A DNA stretch of 64,000 bases, taken from assembly GCA_001464735.1 (NCBI GenBank), contig LNDU01000008.1, positions 1-64,000 on the forward strand, in the 5' to 3' direction. A program made the position numbers and the translations under genes. Shown one piece after another: positions 9,057 to 18,941 of this stretch (position 1 is its first letter; every line of letters starts with the position of its first letter). The notes below the pieces were generated by a model. The model had not been told where the DNA came from. It searched no databases and saw only the letters and a list, made by a program, of their open reading frames with translations. This DNA comes from Nitrospira sp. Ga0074138 (GTDB lineage Bacteria > Nitrospirota > Nitrospiria > Nitrospirales > Nitrospiraceae).

Positions 9057-10493
9057 TCAATTCGTCATTGAGAAAAATGTATCTGCCGGAATAGACACAG
9101 TGAACTTACCCCTGACAACCGAAATATTCGCTGCCTGCTGCAAGTGCAACGAAGCGTTCGTTTGGTAGAGGGCAAGCGAATTTACGATGGGAAGATTCTG
9201 CAGCAGACCATTAATGGTGACCGGCAAAGCGCTCGCATTATGACCGACGATCGACACTTGCCCGCTGATTGGATGGAAGAACGCCACAATGGTCACCCCA
9301 GCTATGGAATGGTTCACACCGATCCGCACAGCCCCAGGACGGATAAACCGATTCAGCTGCGCGTTGGCATAGAATCGAGCACGGGGTGTGTAGATTCCGG
9401 TCTGCTGATTAAAGGCGAGAAGACCCCAGAAGCCAAAATTGTTGTGGTGGAAATAAAAGCTGTCGTAGGCGTCATACACCAGAATGCCAGAGTAGCCGTT
9501 TGCCACGTCGGTGAGAAAGTATTCAGTGGTGGCCCTGGCAAAATTCCACTCACCACCGCTTACCGTGCCCCCCGAGTCGCAACTTCCACATGCTTCCGCC
9601 GATTCCGTCAGCCAATAGCTCTTGGACGGGAACGGTGCGCCTGGGCTGGCTGAAGTGCCATAGGTATGCTCACCGAAATGATCGACTCGTCCGGCCACGA
9701 GACTATCCGCCATCATCAGAGAGAGATATCCCCTGCCGGCGCTGATGTTCGCAGTATCCGGCCCCACAAGACGCATGTCGCTGAGTCCCATCGTATCCAG
9801 TTCTGCGATCAGCGTCTTGAGGATTGTGACATATTGGCTGGCATCGACACAGGGTCCCTCCTGACAGCCGTGGTCGGACTCATTCAAGGGAGTCAGCAAC
9901 AGGAAGTCGAGGTTCCTGACCTTGCGACCGTAGTAGATCAGCGAGGCGACCATCGTGGCGAATTGTGGTTCCTTTCCCGCGGTAATATAACTCGGTCCGC
10001 CAAAGGCACCGCTGCCACCCATCCAAGTCGGCGTCCACCCCATGAAATTGAGAATGATCTGATTGCCGCGAACTCCGAGCTGGTTCAGCGCGCTAATCGT
10101 GTTCCAAATATCTTGCATCTTAGGGGCTTCATACACCTGCCGTAACGTGACGGGATCCAGGTTGTGCAGATCCGGAATCAGGGACTCGCTCGTGACCCAA
10201 TCCATCGGGTCGCGGATGACCCGTATCAAAGAAGCACCATTCGCTGTGACCAACAGGTTGAGGGCAGGGGCGAGTTGCCCCCCATTCCAGCTATTGACAT
10301 TGAGGTTGACGCCCATCCCATCCATGGTCTGGAACATGTGGGCGCCATCGACTGTGAGATTGGTGGCCCCGGTGTTCGTCGGGATCGGAGTTTCTGCTTC
10401 CGGCGGTACATCTTGCTGACGCAATCCGGTGCATCCCAGACACACCGAGAGAATGAAGGCCAGTACAACGAAGCCGGAATTTTCCTTGCGCAC
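9057..10493 (-). CDS. Lipoprotein glycoside hydrolase, clan GH-A type (GH30-like)
   Basis: A 478-residue predicted lipoprotein: the signal peptide ends at a lipobox-like VCLGC near residue 20. The fold pattern is a TIM-barrel hydrolase: QTMDGMGVNLN near the start, ILNFMGWTPTWMGG, then TPLNESDHG with the Asn-Glu acid/base pair, and YWLTESAEAC with a candidate nucleophile Glu. A C-terminal beta-sandwich-like segment follows. The start is GTG 10493 with AAGGGAA upstream. Such hydrolases in polysaccharide loci trim or release polymer. The exact GH family and substrate cannot be fixed by eye. Confidence 0.7.
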   Translation of the reverse strand: MRKENSGFVVLAFILSVCLGCTGLRQQDVPPEAETPIPTNTGATNLTVDGAHMFQTMDGMGVNLNVNSWNGGQLAPALNLLVTANGASLIRVIRDPMDWVTSESLIPDLHNLDPVTLRQVYEAPKMQDIWNTISALNQLGVRGNQIILNFMGWTPTWMGGSGAFGGPSYITAGKEPQFATMVASLIYYGRKVRNLDFLLLTPLNESDHGCQEGPCVDASQYVTILKTLIAELDTMGLSDMRLVGPDTANISAGRGYLSLMMADSLVAGRVDHFGEHTYGTSASPGAPFPSKSYWLTESAEACGSCDSGGTVSGGEWNFARATTEYFLTDVANGYSGILVYDAYDSFYFHHNNFGFWGLLAFNQQTGIYTPRARFYANAQLNRFIRPGAVRIGVNHSIAGVTIVAFFHPISGQVSIVGHNASALPVTINGLLQNLPIVNSLALYQTNASLHLQQAANISVVRGKFTVSIPADTFFSMTN

Positions 10494-10614
10494 GCGATTC
10501 CCTTATTCCTGAAGTCTGCGGCACACGCGCCCGCAGATCACTCCGCCCTCATCCTCGCCGACCAACAACGGAACCCAGAACAACATAGTGAGGGATGGTG
10601 ACAGGAGACCTTAC

Positions 10615-11187
10615 TCAGCAGCCCACAAACTGCTGTGTCTGACACTGCTGTATTAGTCGCTGGCCCTCTGCGATCTGCCCAGGAGTCATTCGGCGTGCAA
10701 CCTTATCTAGGATGGATTCTTCCGATTTCTCTCCTTTACCAGTTGAATGGGCAGCTGCAAGCTTCCACCACATGTATGCCCGCACATAGTCCTGCGGAAT
10801 ACCCCGCCCGTTGGCATACAGCCATCCAAGGTTGGACTGCGCTTCCGCATGCTTCTGAGCAGCGGCTTTCTCGTACCACTCCTTGGCCTTTTCATAGTCG
10901 CCCTGTTCCTTTTCATACATGAACCCGAGGTTGTTCTGTGCGTCCGCATTGCCCTGGGCTGCAGATTTCTCGAACCATTCCCTCGCTGTTGTAGAGTCTT
11001 GCGGGACGTTTCGACCCAGAAAATATAGCTTCCCCAGTTTGTTCTGCGCGTCCGCGTTGCCCCGAACTGCCTCTATTTGTAGCAATTGCAGGTCTTCCAC
11101 TGAAATGGTAATCGGTGATGAAGCTGTTGCAGGCCCAGAGAGGAAAAAGAGTAAAGCCGGGAGTGTCATGACGAAGTGGTTACGCAT
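10615..11187 (-). CDS. Secreted Sel1-repeat protein
   Basis: A 190-residue protein with an N-terminal signal peptide (ALLFFLSGPATAS). It has three Sel1 (TPR-like) repeats, seen as AQNKLGKLYFLG, AQNNLGFMYEK and AQSNLGWLYANGRG, each followed by a helix with W/Y-EKAAAQ. Sel1 proteins are periplasmic or envelope interaction scaffolds. Two Cys residues sit in the last ten positions. It lies between the sugar-modification genes and the hydrolase on the same strand, so a scaffold in polymer export is plausible but unproven. Confidence 0.8.
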   Translation of the reverse strand: MRNHFVMTLPALLFFLSGPATASSPITISVEDLQLLQIEAVRGNADAQNKLGKLYFLGRNVPQDSTTAREWFEKSAAQGNADAQNNLGFMYEKEQGDYEKAKEWYEKAAAQKHAEAQSNLGWLYANGRGIPQDYVRAYMWWKLAAAHSTGKGEKSEESILDKVARRMTPGQIAEGQRLIQQCQTQQFVGC

Positions 11188-11362
11188 AAGTGTGATAAGA
11201 CGTGGCCCCTCCGACCGTCAAGGCTGTTGAATGAGGCGGGCGCGAGCTCAGCAAAGCCAACTAAGGCTCAAGCGTAACAACAGGCCTTTCATCATTTTCA
11301 CTTGATGGCTGTGGAGAGCAACGCGACACGCTTGCTCCCAAGTGAGGTCGGTCCGAATGCTT

Positions 11363-12019
11363 CTAGGAAGCACACTTCCTGATTGCTCTCGAGGGGTTTC
11401 CGACCGCAACAGTCCCCTCTTCAATATCCGAAATCACGTTTGAACCCAACCCGATAAGGGTTCGTTCACCAATCCGAATGTTTTCGCGTATCTTGACGCC
11501 CGACCCGATATAACACTCGGACCCAATGGTGACTGAACCAGAAAGCGATACATTGGAGCCGATGCAACCATAATCCCCGATGCTGCTATCGTGCGCGAGA
11601 ACCGTATTCGGCAGGACGATGCAATGATTTCCAATCCGACTCCCGCAACTAACAACGACGTTGGACATCAGCAGTGTGTTATAGCCGATAATAGCATCAG
11701 GCGCTTGCACGACTGAGGGATGAATAATGGTTGCAAAGCGAGACTTGTCGAGACATAAGCCGTCGATGATGGTCTTACGCCTCAAGTACCCTTTCGGACT
11801 ACCAGGGACTGCGAGCACGTACGCACTATCATACGCGTCCAGCAATTCCCTGCCACCCAATACCTTTATGCCGCAACATTCTTTTCCGTGGACGGAGTGG
11901 TCATCGTCAACAAATCCTACAATGTCCCATTCAGGTCGAATGCTGTTGATCGCAAAGATGGATATGAGGCCTTCCCTTGCGTTGCCGCCGAATGGAAAGA
12001 GCAGCAGCTGCTTAGACAT
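11363..12019 (-). CDS. NeuD/PglD-family sugar O- or N-acetyltransferase
   Basis: A 218-residue protein with an N-terminal PglD-type Rossmann-like subdomain (LLLFPFGGNAREGL, VGFVDDD). A left-handed beta-helix of hexapeptide repeats follows from ~95 to 210 (IGYNTLL, IGNHCIV, IGDYGCIGSNVSLSG, IGSECYIGSGVKI). The family acetylates amino groups or hydroxyls of nucleotide-activated sugars using acetyl-CoA. It overlaps the upstream aminotransferase stop by 8 bp, suggesting the pair makes an N-acetylated 4-amino sugar, as PglE/PglD do for bacillosamine. That assignment is inferred from context. Confidence 0.8.
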   Translation of the reverse strand: MSKQLLLFPFGGNAREGLISIFAINSIRPEWDIVGFVDDDHSVHGKECCGIKVLGGRELLDAYDSAYVLAVPGSPKGYLRRKTIIDGLCLDKSRFATIIHPSVVQAPDAIIGYNTLLMSNVVVSCGSRIGNHCIVLPNTVLAHDSSIGDYGCIGSNVSLSGSVTIGSECYIGSGVKIRENIRIGERTLIGLGSNVISDIEEGTVAVGNPSRAIRKCAS

Positions 12020-13259
12020 CTCTGAGTCGTTGGATAACGGATTCCACTTCTATCTGAGTCATGCCCGTATAGAGCGGAAGAAGGACCACCGAGTTTCTCG
12101 CCTCTTCGGATTGCTTCAATGCAGGATGTCGGCTGTACGGAGGTTCTTGATGCGCGTTCATAATCCCACGGCGTGATGAGATGCCAGAATCGAGGAGGCG
12201 CTGCATCAGCTCGTCGCGACTCACCGGTGCGTGCTCCAGCACCTTAACGGCATAGCTCTGCCAATTGCTTCTGCAGTAGGACGGTTCATGAGGCGGCTCC
12301 AGCCAGGATATATGTTTCAATTGTTCACGATAGAGAGCCGCAAGCTGTTTCCGTTGTTCCAGGAATCCTGGCAACCTCTTGAGTTGTTCAATCCCGATGG
12401 CAGCCTGCACATCGGTCATTCTGTAGTTAAATCCCGTCGTGACATAGTCTTCAAAAATGATCTTGCTGGCACTATGCCTGACGGTATCCGGCACACTCAT
12501 GGCGTGTTGCCGCAAGAGACGAAACTGGGCGTCATATTGGGGGTTGGATGTAGTGATCATTCCTCCGTCCCCGGTCGCGACAATCTTCCGCGGGTGAAAC
12601 GAGAAGCAGGCGATGGCACCGTGCGGTTTACCGATTCTTTCCCACCGGCCCTCAATCTGGATTTCACTCCCTATTGCACAGGCGGCATCTTCGATCACAG
12701 GCAGCTGGAATTGATCGGCGATGGACAGGATGGATGGTAAATCGCAGGGCATTCCTATTTGATGCACCGGCAGGATGGCTGCGACTCGCCCCATCTTCCC
12801 TTTTCTCACACCCTGTGTCTCGGCAACAAGATGGCATAGAGGCGACTCGCCGCCGGTAAGTCGCGCGACATCGCGATAGTAGAGTTTCCCATCGACCGCA
12901 TCACATTCCTCGCGCAAACAACGCTCCAACCATTCCGGAGACATGTTATAGGTCCGCGGGTCGATGTCGACAAAAACCGGCTCAGCGCCGCAATATCGGA
13001 TTGCGTTGGCTGTGGCGATAAAGGAGTGGCTGACCGTCAACACCACATCTCCCGGCTTTACGCCCACGGCAAGAAGTGCGAGGTGCAGGCCCGTCGTACA
13101 GCTGGAAACGGCACAGGCGTACGGCGTGCCTACGTACGAAGCGAAGGCTTCCTCGAATTGCTTCACCTTCGGACCCTGGGTAAGCCATCCCGAGAGAATA
13201 ACCTCTCGTACCGCCGCAGCTTCTTCTTCTCCAAGGAATGGTTTAGCAATTGGAATCAT
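12012..13259 (-). CDS. DegT/DnrJ/EryC1/StrS nucleotide-sugar aminotransferase (first copy in locus)
   Basis: A 415-residue PLP-dependent fold-type I enzyme. Visible features are the substrate loop SGWLTQGPKVKQFEEAFA, the VEDAACAIGS aspartate that pairs with the PLP ring, and the Schiff-base lysine in SFHPRKIVATGDGG. It transfers an amino group, usually from glutamate, to a keto-sugar nucleotide. The overlap with the PglD-like acetyltransferase supports a PglE-type C4 aminotransferase role. It has GAGGCGAG ahead of ATG 13259. An insert around residues 110-150 is slightly long for the family and is shared with the second aminotransferase. Confidence 0.85.
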   Translation of the reverse strand: MIPIAKPFLGEEEAAAVREVILSGWLTQGPKVKQFEEAFASYVGTPYACAVSSCTTGLHLALLAVGVKPGDVVLTVSHSFIATANAIRYCGAEPVFVDIDPRTYNMSPEWLERCLREECDAVDGKLYYRDVARLTGGESPLCHLVAETQGVRKGKMGRVAAILPVHQIGMPCDLPSILSIADQFQLPVIEDAACAIGSEIQIEGRWERIGKPHGAIACFSFHPRKIVATGDGGMITTSNPQYDAQFRLLRQHAMSVPDTVRHSASKIIFEDYVTTGFNYRMTDVQAAIGIEQLKRLPGFLEQRKQLAALYREQLKHISWLEPPHEPSYCRSNWQSYAVKVLEHAPVSRDELMQRLLDSGISSRRGIMNAHQEPPYSRHPALKQSEEARNSVVLLPLYTGMTQIEVESVIQRLRDV

Positions 13260-13309
13260 TTGTTACTCGCCTCTATGAGACAGTTTCCGCTCATTCCCAC
13301 AGGCGCTGC

Positions 13310-14287
13310 CTATACCACGCTACTCTGGGCTGCCAAGACCTCGGTTCGCCAGGCGATCAGGCGCTTCAACCCCTCTTCTACGCCGACCTTTGCCTTGAAG
13401 CCAAGAAGGTCCTCTGCTTTCCTGGTGTCGGCCAGCCGACGGGGAACCGGATTGACCGCGCGCGCGGGGAGAAACTCCGGCTTCAGGACCGACCCCATGA
13501 CGCTGAGGACCGCCGTAAGGAGTCCCAGGAGGCTTGTTTCGGTCCCGCTCGCGACGTTGAAGACCTCGTCGGTAATCTCGGATTCCATTGCGGTGATATT
13601 GGCGTCGGTCACGTCATCGATATACACAAGATCCATGGTTTGAAGGCCGTCTCCGTAAATCACGGGAGGCTCACCGGCAGCAATCTTATCCAGCCATCGA
13701 ATGAGGACTTCCGTATACTTCCCGTGAATGTCCATGCGAGGTCCGTACACATTGAAGTAGCGTAGTGCGACATACCGTAAACCGTACATGTCCGCAAACG
13801 AACGGGCCATCCCCTCGCCTGCCATCTTGGCCGTTCCATAGAGGGTCCGATTGTTGAACGCATGATGATCTTCGCTGGTGGGGAACACATCGGCCAATCC
13901 ATACACTGAGGCCGAGGAAGCATAGACGAGTCTGCCGACTTTCTGCTCCGCCACCGTTTGGAGCACATTATGGGTGCCGACCAGCATTACCTCCATCGCC
14001 TCCCGCGGGTTGTCGGCACAGGCGGTAATCCTCAATGCGGCCATGTGAAAGACTCCGTCGATGCCGACCGCGAGTTCCCTCAAGAGATCGAGGTCACGGA
14101 TGTCTCCCTTCACCAACCTGACCCGTCCATCCTTCAGCGCAGATTCGATATTATGCACACTTCCCCGGACGAAATTATCGAGCAAGATGATCTCCGAAGC
14201 CCCTTTTGCCAGGAGCCGATCGGTGATATGAGACCCCATCAATCCCGCGCCGCCCGTGATCAAAAACCTATTGCCTTTGATTTGCAT
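13310..14287 (-). CDS. NAD-dependent sugar-nucleotide epimerase/dehydratase (extended SDR)
   Basis: A 325-residue extended short-chain dehydrogenase. The NAD-binding GGAGLMGSH motif is at residues ~11-19, DIRD marks the cofactor site, SSASVYG carries the catalytic Ser, and LYGTAKMAGE contains the YxxxK pair. The C-terminal half binds the nucleotide sugar (RYFNVYGPRMD, YGDGLQTMDLVYIDD). It resembles UDP-glucose/UDP-GlcNAc 4-epimerases. GAGGAAC precedes ATG 14287. It lies between two aminotransferases, so it probably supplies or interconverts their precursor sugars. Confidence 0.85.
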   Translation of the reverse strand: MQIKGNRFLITGGAGLMGSHITDRLLAKGASEIILLDNFVRGSVHNIESALKDGRVRLVKGDIRDLDLLRELAVGIDGVFHMAALRITACADNPREAMEVMLVGTHNVLQTVAEQKVGRLVYASSASVYGLADVFPTSEDHHAFNNRTLYGTAKMAGEGMARSFADMYGLRYVALRYFNVYGPRMDIHGKYTEVLIRWLDKIAAGEPPVIYGDGLQTMDLVYIDDVTDANITAMESEITDEVFNVASGTETSLLGLLTAVLSVMGSVLKPEFLPARAVNPVPRRLADTRKAEDLLGFKAKVGVEEGLKRLIAWRTEVLAAQSSVV

Positions 14288-14372
14288 GGTTGTTCCTCAA
14301 ATCTATTCGCGACAGAGCACCGCTCACACCGATCTCATTCGAATGACGAATCATGATGACGCTTGGGTGGTC

Positions 14373-15581
14373 CTATGTCAGTTCACTGCTGGTCACAGAA
14401 AGAGACTTCAGCACTTCCGTCACCACTCTCTCCTGCTGATCCGCGGTAAGCCCAGGGAACATCGGAAGCGATAGGATATGCGCCACTGACTTCTCGGCGA
14501 TCGGAAAGTCCCCGATCCTGAAACCGAGCTCTTCATAGGCCTTTGTCAGGTGCAGCGCTATCGGATAGTGGATCGCCGTCCCGATGCCCACGTCGTTCAG
14601 CTGCTGCTGAAGCCGAGCACGGTCCTCGACCTGCACCACATAGAGGTGATAGACCGACCGCGCCCAGCTCGGCTGATGCGGTATGGTGACTAGCCCCTCT
14701 GCTCCGGCGAATAATTTATCATAACGTTCTGCCGCCTGTCGGCGCTGTTCATTCCATTTCGTCAAATGGTGGAGTTTGACGCGCAGAAATCCGGCCTGAA
14801 TCGCATCAAGGCGACCGTTGTAGCCTTCGATATCGTGGAAGTACTTCTTTGATTGCCCATGGTCTCGCAAGAGCCGGCACGTATGGGCGAGCTGTTCGTC
14901 ATTGGTAGTCATCGCGCCCGCTTCGCCGCAGGCCCCCAGATTCTTGCCAGGATAAAAGCTGAACGCGGCGGCGTGCCCCATCGAACCGGCCTTGTGCCAG
15001 CGATTGTCCTTCTGTGAGAAGTACTCAGCTCCCTGCGCTTGGCAGGCATCCTCGACTACTTTGAGGTTGTATTGAGTCGCCAAATCCAGAATGGGATCCA
15101 TATCAGCCATCTGGCCATAAAGATGGACGGGAACAATGGCCGTGACCAGCTTACCAGTCGCGTTGTGTGTGACTTGCCGCGTCTTCGGATCCCACCTGCA
15201 AGTGTGTTCCAGATATTCGCGTAATTTTCCAGAATCCATGGCATAGGTTGTGGGATCGATGTCGACAAAATCAGGACGGGCACCCGCCTGAGATATCGCC
15301 TCGGTTGTGGCAATGAATGTGTTGGGGACCGTGATGACGATATTACCGGATTTCACACCGGCAGCAATGAGGGCGAACCGAAGGGCGTCCGTCCCGCTTC
15401 CCAGACCAACGCAGAGTCGGGACTCGCAGAACCCGGCAAAGTCCTCTTCGAACCCTTGGACCATTGGGCCGCCGATGAACCCGGCGCTTTTCAGAGCGGT
15501 CTTCAACACCTCGACTAATTCGTCTTGCAACTCTCGATGAACAGTGACGAGATCCAGAAACGGGATCTTCTCGGTACTCAT
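14373..15581 (-). CDS. DegT-type nucleotide-sugar aminotransferase, WbpE-like (second copy)
   Basis: A 402-residue PLP enzyme of the DegT/DnrJ/EryC1/StrS family: SAGFIGGPMVQGFEEDFAGF substrate loop, GSGTDALRFAL phosphate cup, VVEDACQAQGA, and the Schiff-base Lys in SFYPGKNLGACG. The AGFIGG and KNLGACG signatures are those of WbpE/DesV-type 3-amino-sugar aminotransferases. The WbpD-like acyltransferase directly upstream fits a 3-acetamido sugar branch. A strong AAGGGGG ribosome site precedes ATG 15581. Confidence 0.85.
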   Translation of the reverse strand: MSTEKIPFLDLVTVHRELQDELVEVLKTALKSAGFIGGPMVQGFEEDFAGFCESRLCVGLGSGTDALRFALIAAGVKSGNIVITVPNTFIATTEAISQAGARPDFVDIDPTTYAMDSGKLREYLEHTCRWDPKTRQVTHNATGKLVTAIVPVHLYGQMADMDPILDLATQYNLKVVEDACQAQGAEYFSQKDNRWHKAGSMGHAAAFSFYPGKNLGACGEAGAMTTNDEQLAHTCRLLRDHGQSKKYFHDIEGYNGRLDAIQAGFLRVKLHHLTKWNEQRRQAAERYDKLFAGAEGLVTIPHQPSWARSVYHLYVVQVEDRARLQQQLNDVGIGTAIHYPIALHLTKAYEELGFRIGDFPIAEKSVAHILSLPMFPGLTADQQERVVTEVLKSLSVTSSELT

Positions 15582-15792
15582 TGCTGCCCCCTTGATTTTT
15601 CCCCCACATTATTCGTGAACGCTTCTCCTGCAACCGCCGATACGCCGCTCCGACCAGCTTGGCCGCGAAGTCGAAGGCAAAGAACCTCTCCGCCGCGATG
15701 TGATCGAACGCGGCGGCACGAGCAAGCTCAGTTTAGCGGACAGGCTCGCCCTACGTGGCATCAACCTACTGCTTCAAGTATGCCTCCACCCC

Positions 15793-16449
15793 TCAAGGCT
15801 CTGCGTGCCCGTCTCGCAAGGCGTCCTGGCTGTTTCGTCGCGAACCGTCATGATCAATGCGGGCATTCCGCACCACTCTGCCCGGATTCCCGACAACGAT
15901 CGCGTTGGCCGGCACATCTCTCGTGACGACCGCGCCGGCCCCGATCAGCGCCTGTTCCCCAATCACTACGTTGGCAAGAATCGTCGCGCCGGACCCGATA
16001 GACGCTCCCCGCTTCACCAATGTTGTTTCGACCTTCCAGTCCGCCTCGGTCTGTAGAGAGCCGTGCGCAGTTGCTGCACGGGGGAACGAATCGTTCACGA
16101 AGGTCACGTTGTGTCCGATAAAGACTTCGTCTTCGATTGTGACCCCCTCACAGATGAACGTGTGGCTCGATATTTTGCACCGCTTGCCGACTTTGGCATT
16201 CTTCTGAATCTCAACAAACGCCCCGATTTTGGTATCGTCGCCCACCTCACATCCATACAGGTTGACGAACTTGGAGAACTTCACATTGCTTCCAACTTTG
16301 ACGTCTGGCGCAATGCAGAGATATCCGTTGATCGGTGCCGCATTCGTCTCCGATTCCTTGGTCGGAATCCGCACATGAAGGGTCAGCTTACTGTCGTGAT
16401 CGGTAACACTGTCCGGATATCCGAGCGCCTGCTCCGTTGTGTGTTCCAT
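15793..16449 (-). CDS. Left-handed beta-helix acyltransferase, WbpD-like
   Basis: 218 residues from ATG 16449, which has GAGGGAG upstream; an ATG further upstream in the same frame (16764) would run back into the kinase gene. Hexapeptide repeats dominate (IAPDVKVGSNVKF, IGAFVEIQKNAKVG, IEDEVFIGHNV), followed by the conserved NDSFPRA loop with substrate contacts and a C-terminal VVTRDVPANAIVVGNPGRV. The family transfers acetyl from acetyl-CoA to a 3-amino sugar nucleotide. It pairs with the WbpE-like aminotransferase downstream. Confidence 0.8.
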   Translation of the reverse strand: MEHTTEQALGYPDSVTDHDSKLTLHVRIPTKESETNAAPINGYLCIAPDVKVGSNVKFSKFVNLYGCEVGDDTKIGAFVEIQKNAKVGKRCKISSHTFICEGVTIEDEVFIGHNVTFVNDSFPRAATAHGSLQTEADWKVETTLVKRGASIGSGATILANVVIGEQALIGAGAVVTRDVPANAIVVGNPGRVVRNARIDHDGSRRNSQDALRDGHAEP

Positions 16450-16580
16450 ACGATACTCCCTCAAGATGATATCGCCCGCTATGAGCTGCACTCCTGGCGA
16501 ACGTCGCACGTGATGTCGGAATAGAACGCGAGAACTATTGATGGTAATACTTGATGAGTTCTGGGGGCGGTTCGTATTCC

Positions 16581-18941
16581 CTACGACCTCACGCTCTCGA
16601 CTGAGCGATCCGGTCCATAAGGCATGGCATATCCATACAAGTGGTGCGACATGCTTTGCGCATCGACCCAGTTGAGAATCACTTTCCGTTGCGCCGTCAC
16701 GCCCAGCATCGTGAACGCCTTCTGTACCAGAAGTTTGGGCGAATAGCCTGCACGGATCACCCACACAATTTCATCAGCCAGGCTCGCCAAGATGCCCACG
16801 GTCGCGCTGGACAAGACGGGCGGTGTATTGATGATGAGATACTGAAAGCGCTCACGAAGCACCGGCACAATCGCTTTCAGCTGTTGAATCCTCCAAAGCT
16901 CGTTACAGTCTCCGCCCACTCCACCGACTGCCAGGATTGAACAAGGAGACTCATCGATCACCGACAAACAGTCATCGAGCAACGCCTGACCATCCAAGAA
17001 CTCCATCAACCCTGCTCGAGCAGGCACCATGGCATAATGATGAAGAGCCGGCCGTTGAAAGTCACAATCGATGAGCAGTGTTGTTTTCCCAAGATCTCGC
17101 GCAATGGTGTAACCGAGATTTACCACCGTGGTCGTCTTCCCCTCACCCATCAACGCACTGGTGATTTCGACAACCGTGGAACGGCGTCCCTCGGCGGAGA
17201 GGACCAGTTTCGTGGCAGCCATCCGATATTGCTCGGCAGCAATCGAACGAGGCTGCCACTTGGCGACCAAGTTGATATTTTCCGCAGTGAACCCGTCCCT
17301 ATGACCGTTCACTGCTATCTTCCCCACAGGCACACGGAGGCTGTCACCGCCGGTTATCCGAAGGCCAATCTTCGGCATCGTGCTGAGCTGAGGGCTCAAT
17401 GTGAAGAACTCAGGTATGGTCGCCAACACTTGGATGCCGGGCAAGACCTCCACCTCTTCACGCCGTTTGAACGTGGGATTCAATTGATCGATTCCCAGCG
17501 CCAGGGATACACCAAGGCCGCCGCCTCCCATCAGGCCCAAAAACATAATCAGCATTCGATTCGGCTTCTCGGGCTTCTGAGGAAGATTAGCTGGATCCAG
17601 CACACGGATTTGTTCTCCTTGTTGACTCTTCTCAAGGCTCTCCGCCACACGGGCATTCAATCGTTTGTCCAGCAATGTTTGATAGTTCTTCTGCATATTG
17701 TCGTAGTCGCGGGTCAGGATCATCAATTGTTGTTCACGCGCCGGCGTCTGTTCGACTCTGCCCTCAATTCCCTTCATTTCCCGAATGATTCTGGATTCCT
17801 TTGCCTTCAGGTTCGTAATGTCCAGTCTGGACTCGTCCATCTGATCCAAAAGCTTCTGTAGCTGTGGGTCGAGCACTCTCCCTGACCGCTCGTTGTGATC
17901 CGGTTGAGGTTCTAACTGGAACAGCTTCTTATTCTCGGCTCTCTGAGATCGTTCAGCTATCTGAGCTTGCAGTTCCTTAATTTCGTCTTTGAGGATGGCG
18001 ACATCCGGGTATGCGTCCTTGTAGGTCGCCATCAAGGTCGCAAGTTGTTTTTGAAGTTCACTCAAGCGAGCGCTCAGAGGATCTTGAACAGCCTGATTCC
18101 TCATATGAGACATCGGCTGACTTGAAATACTGCCTTTCATTTCATACTGCTCATACTGGGCCACAGCCTTTTCAAAAAGGCTGTGGCGTGCAGTGAGACT
18201 ATGGATGGCCTCCACCGTCGTGTTCAGTTCCGTTTGTAATCGATCCAACGTCCTGAGATTCGCCTCCTTCTGTTCCGGAAGCTCGGTGACATAGCGTGCC
18301 TTGAATTCGCTGATCGCGCGTTCTTTCGCCTCCAACAGCTTTTTTGCATCATGCAGTTCTTGCTCAAGAAAGACCGAAACACTGGTCACGAGCTGTTCGC
18401 GAGATCTGGAGTTTTCCTCGACAAACAATGACGCGAGCTTGGCCGTCACATTCATGGCCGTCGCCGGATCTTCGTGAGAAAATGAAATAGTGATCGCCTC
18501 GACACTCTTGCCCCATGAACCGGGGGTGCCTACCGTCTCCACCTTGATCATTTTTCGCAATGTCTCAATGGCCGACTCGAGGCCTTCCCGCCTCACCTGG
18601 CTCTCATAGGGTTTGTATTCGTCTACAATCTGACTGAGGAACGTCCGGCTCATCACCTGCTGATGAATCGTCGTGAGACGTTGTTCGATGCTGGCCCCCC
18701 CGATGCCCTTGACGTAGTCCTCGGGGATCTTCTGATTTTCAATGAGAATCAGGGTGTTGGAGCGATAACTTTTCGGCAGAACTACACACAAAATCGCGGC
18801 AATGGCGCCCCCTGCCAGAATAGAGCCCAGCACCACCCATTTCCGGCGGACGATGTTGCCCCAATATCCCCGGATCAGCGCGGGCAACGGCTCTGACGGT
18901 ACATTGGGCTCAACCTGCGTTTCGATTTCGTTCACGCTCAT
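16581..18941 (-). CDS. Wzc-type polysaccharide co-polymerase with C-terminal BY-kinase
   Basis: A 786-residue inner-membrane protein. It has an N-terminal Wzz domain (~20-110) with a first transmembrane segment (VLGSILAGGAIAAILCVVL), long periplasmic coiled coils (~190-420), and a second transmembrane segment (MLIMFLGLMGGGGLGVSLAL). The cytoplasmic ATPase follows: Walker A (GEGKTT, ~600), Walker A' (LLIDCDFQRP) and Walker B (YLIINTPPV). Three tyrosines sit close together near the C-terminus (LYGYAMPYGP), the expected autophosphorylation cluster. It controls polymer length and export with the Wza-like protein. Its ATG overlaps the upstream stop as ATGA at 18938-18941. Confidence 0.9.
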   Translation of the reverse strand: MSVNEIETQVEPNVPSEPLPALIRGYWGNIVRRKWVVLGSILAGGAIAAILCVVLPKSYRSNTLILIENQKIPEDYVKGIGGASIEQRLTTIHQQVMSRTFLSQIVDEYKPYESQVRREGLESAIETLRKMIKVETVGTPGSWGKSVEAITISFSHEDPATAMNVTAKLASLFVEENSRSREQLVTSVSVFLEQELHDAKKLLEAKERAISEFKARYVTELPEQKEANLRTLDRLQTELNTTVEAIHSLTARHSLFEKAVAQYEQYEMKGSISSQPMSHMRNQAVQDPLSARLSELQKQLATLMATYKDAYPDVAILKDEIKELQAQIAERSQRAENKKLFQLEPQPDHNERSGRVLDPQLQKLLDQMDESRLDITNLKAKESRIIREMKGIEGRVEQTPAREQQLMILTRDYDNMQKNYQTLLDKRLNARVAESLEKSQQGEQIRVLDPANLPQKPEKPNRMLIMFLGLMGGGGLGVSLALGIDQLNPTFKRREEVEVLPGIQVLATIPEFFTLSPQLSTMPKIGLRITGGDSLRVPVGKIAVNGHRDGFTAENINLVAKWQPRSIAAEQYRMAATKLVLSAEGRRSTVVEITSALMGEGKTTTVVNLGYTIARDLGKTTLLIDCDFQRPALHHYAMVPARAGLMEFLDGQALLDDCLSVIDESPCSILAVGGVGGDCNELWRIQQLKAIVPVLRERFQYLIINTPPVLSSATVGILASLADEIVWVIRAGYSPKLLVQKAFTMLGVTAQRKVILNWVDAQSMSHHLYGYAMPYGPDRSVESVRS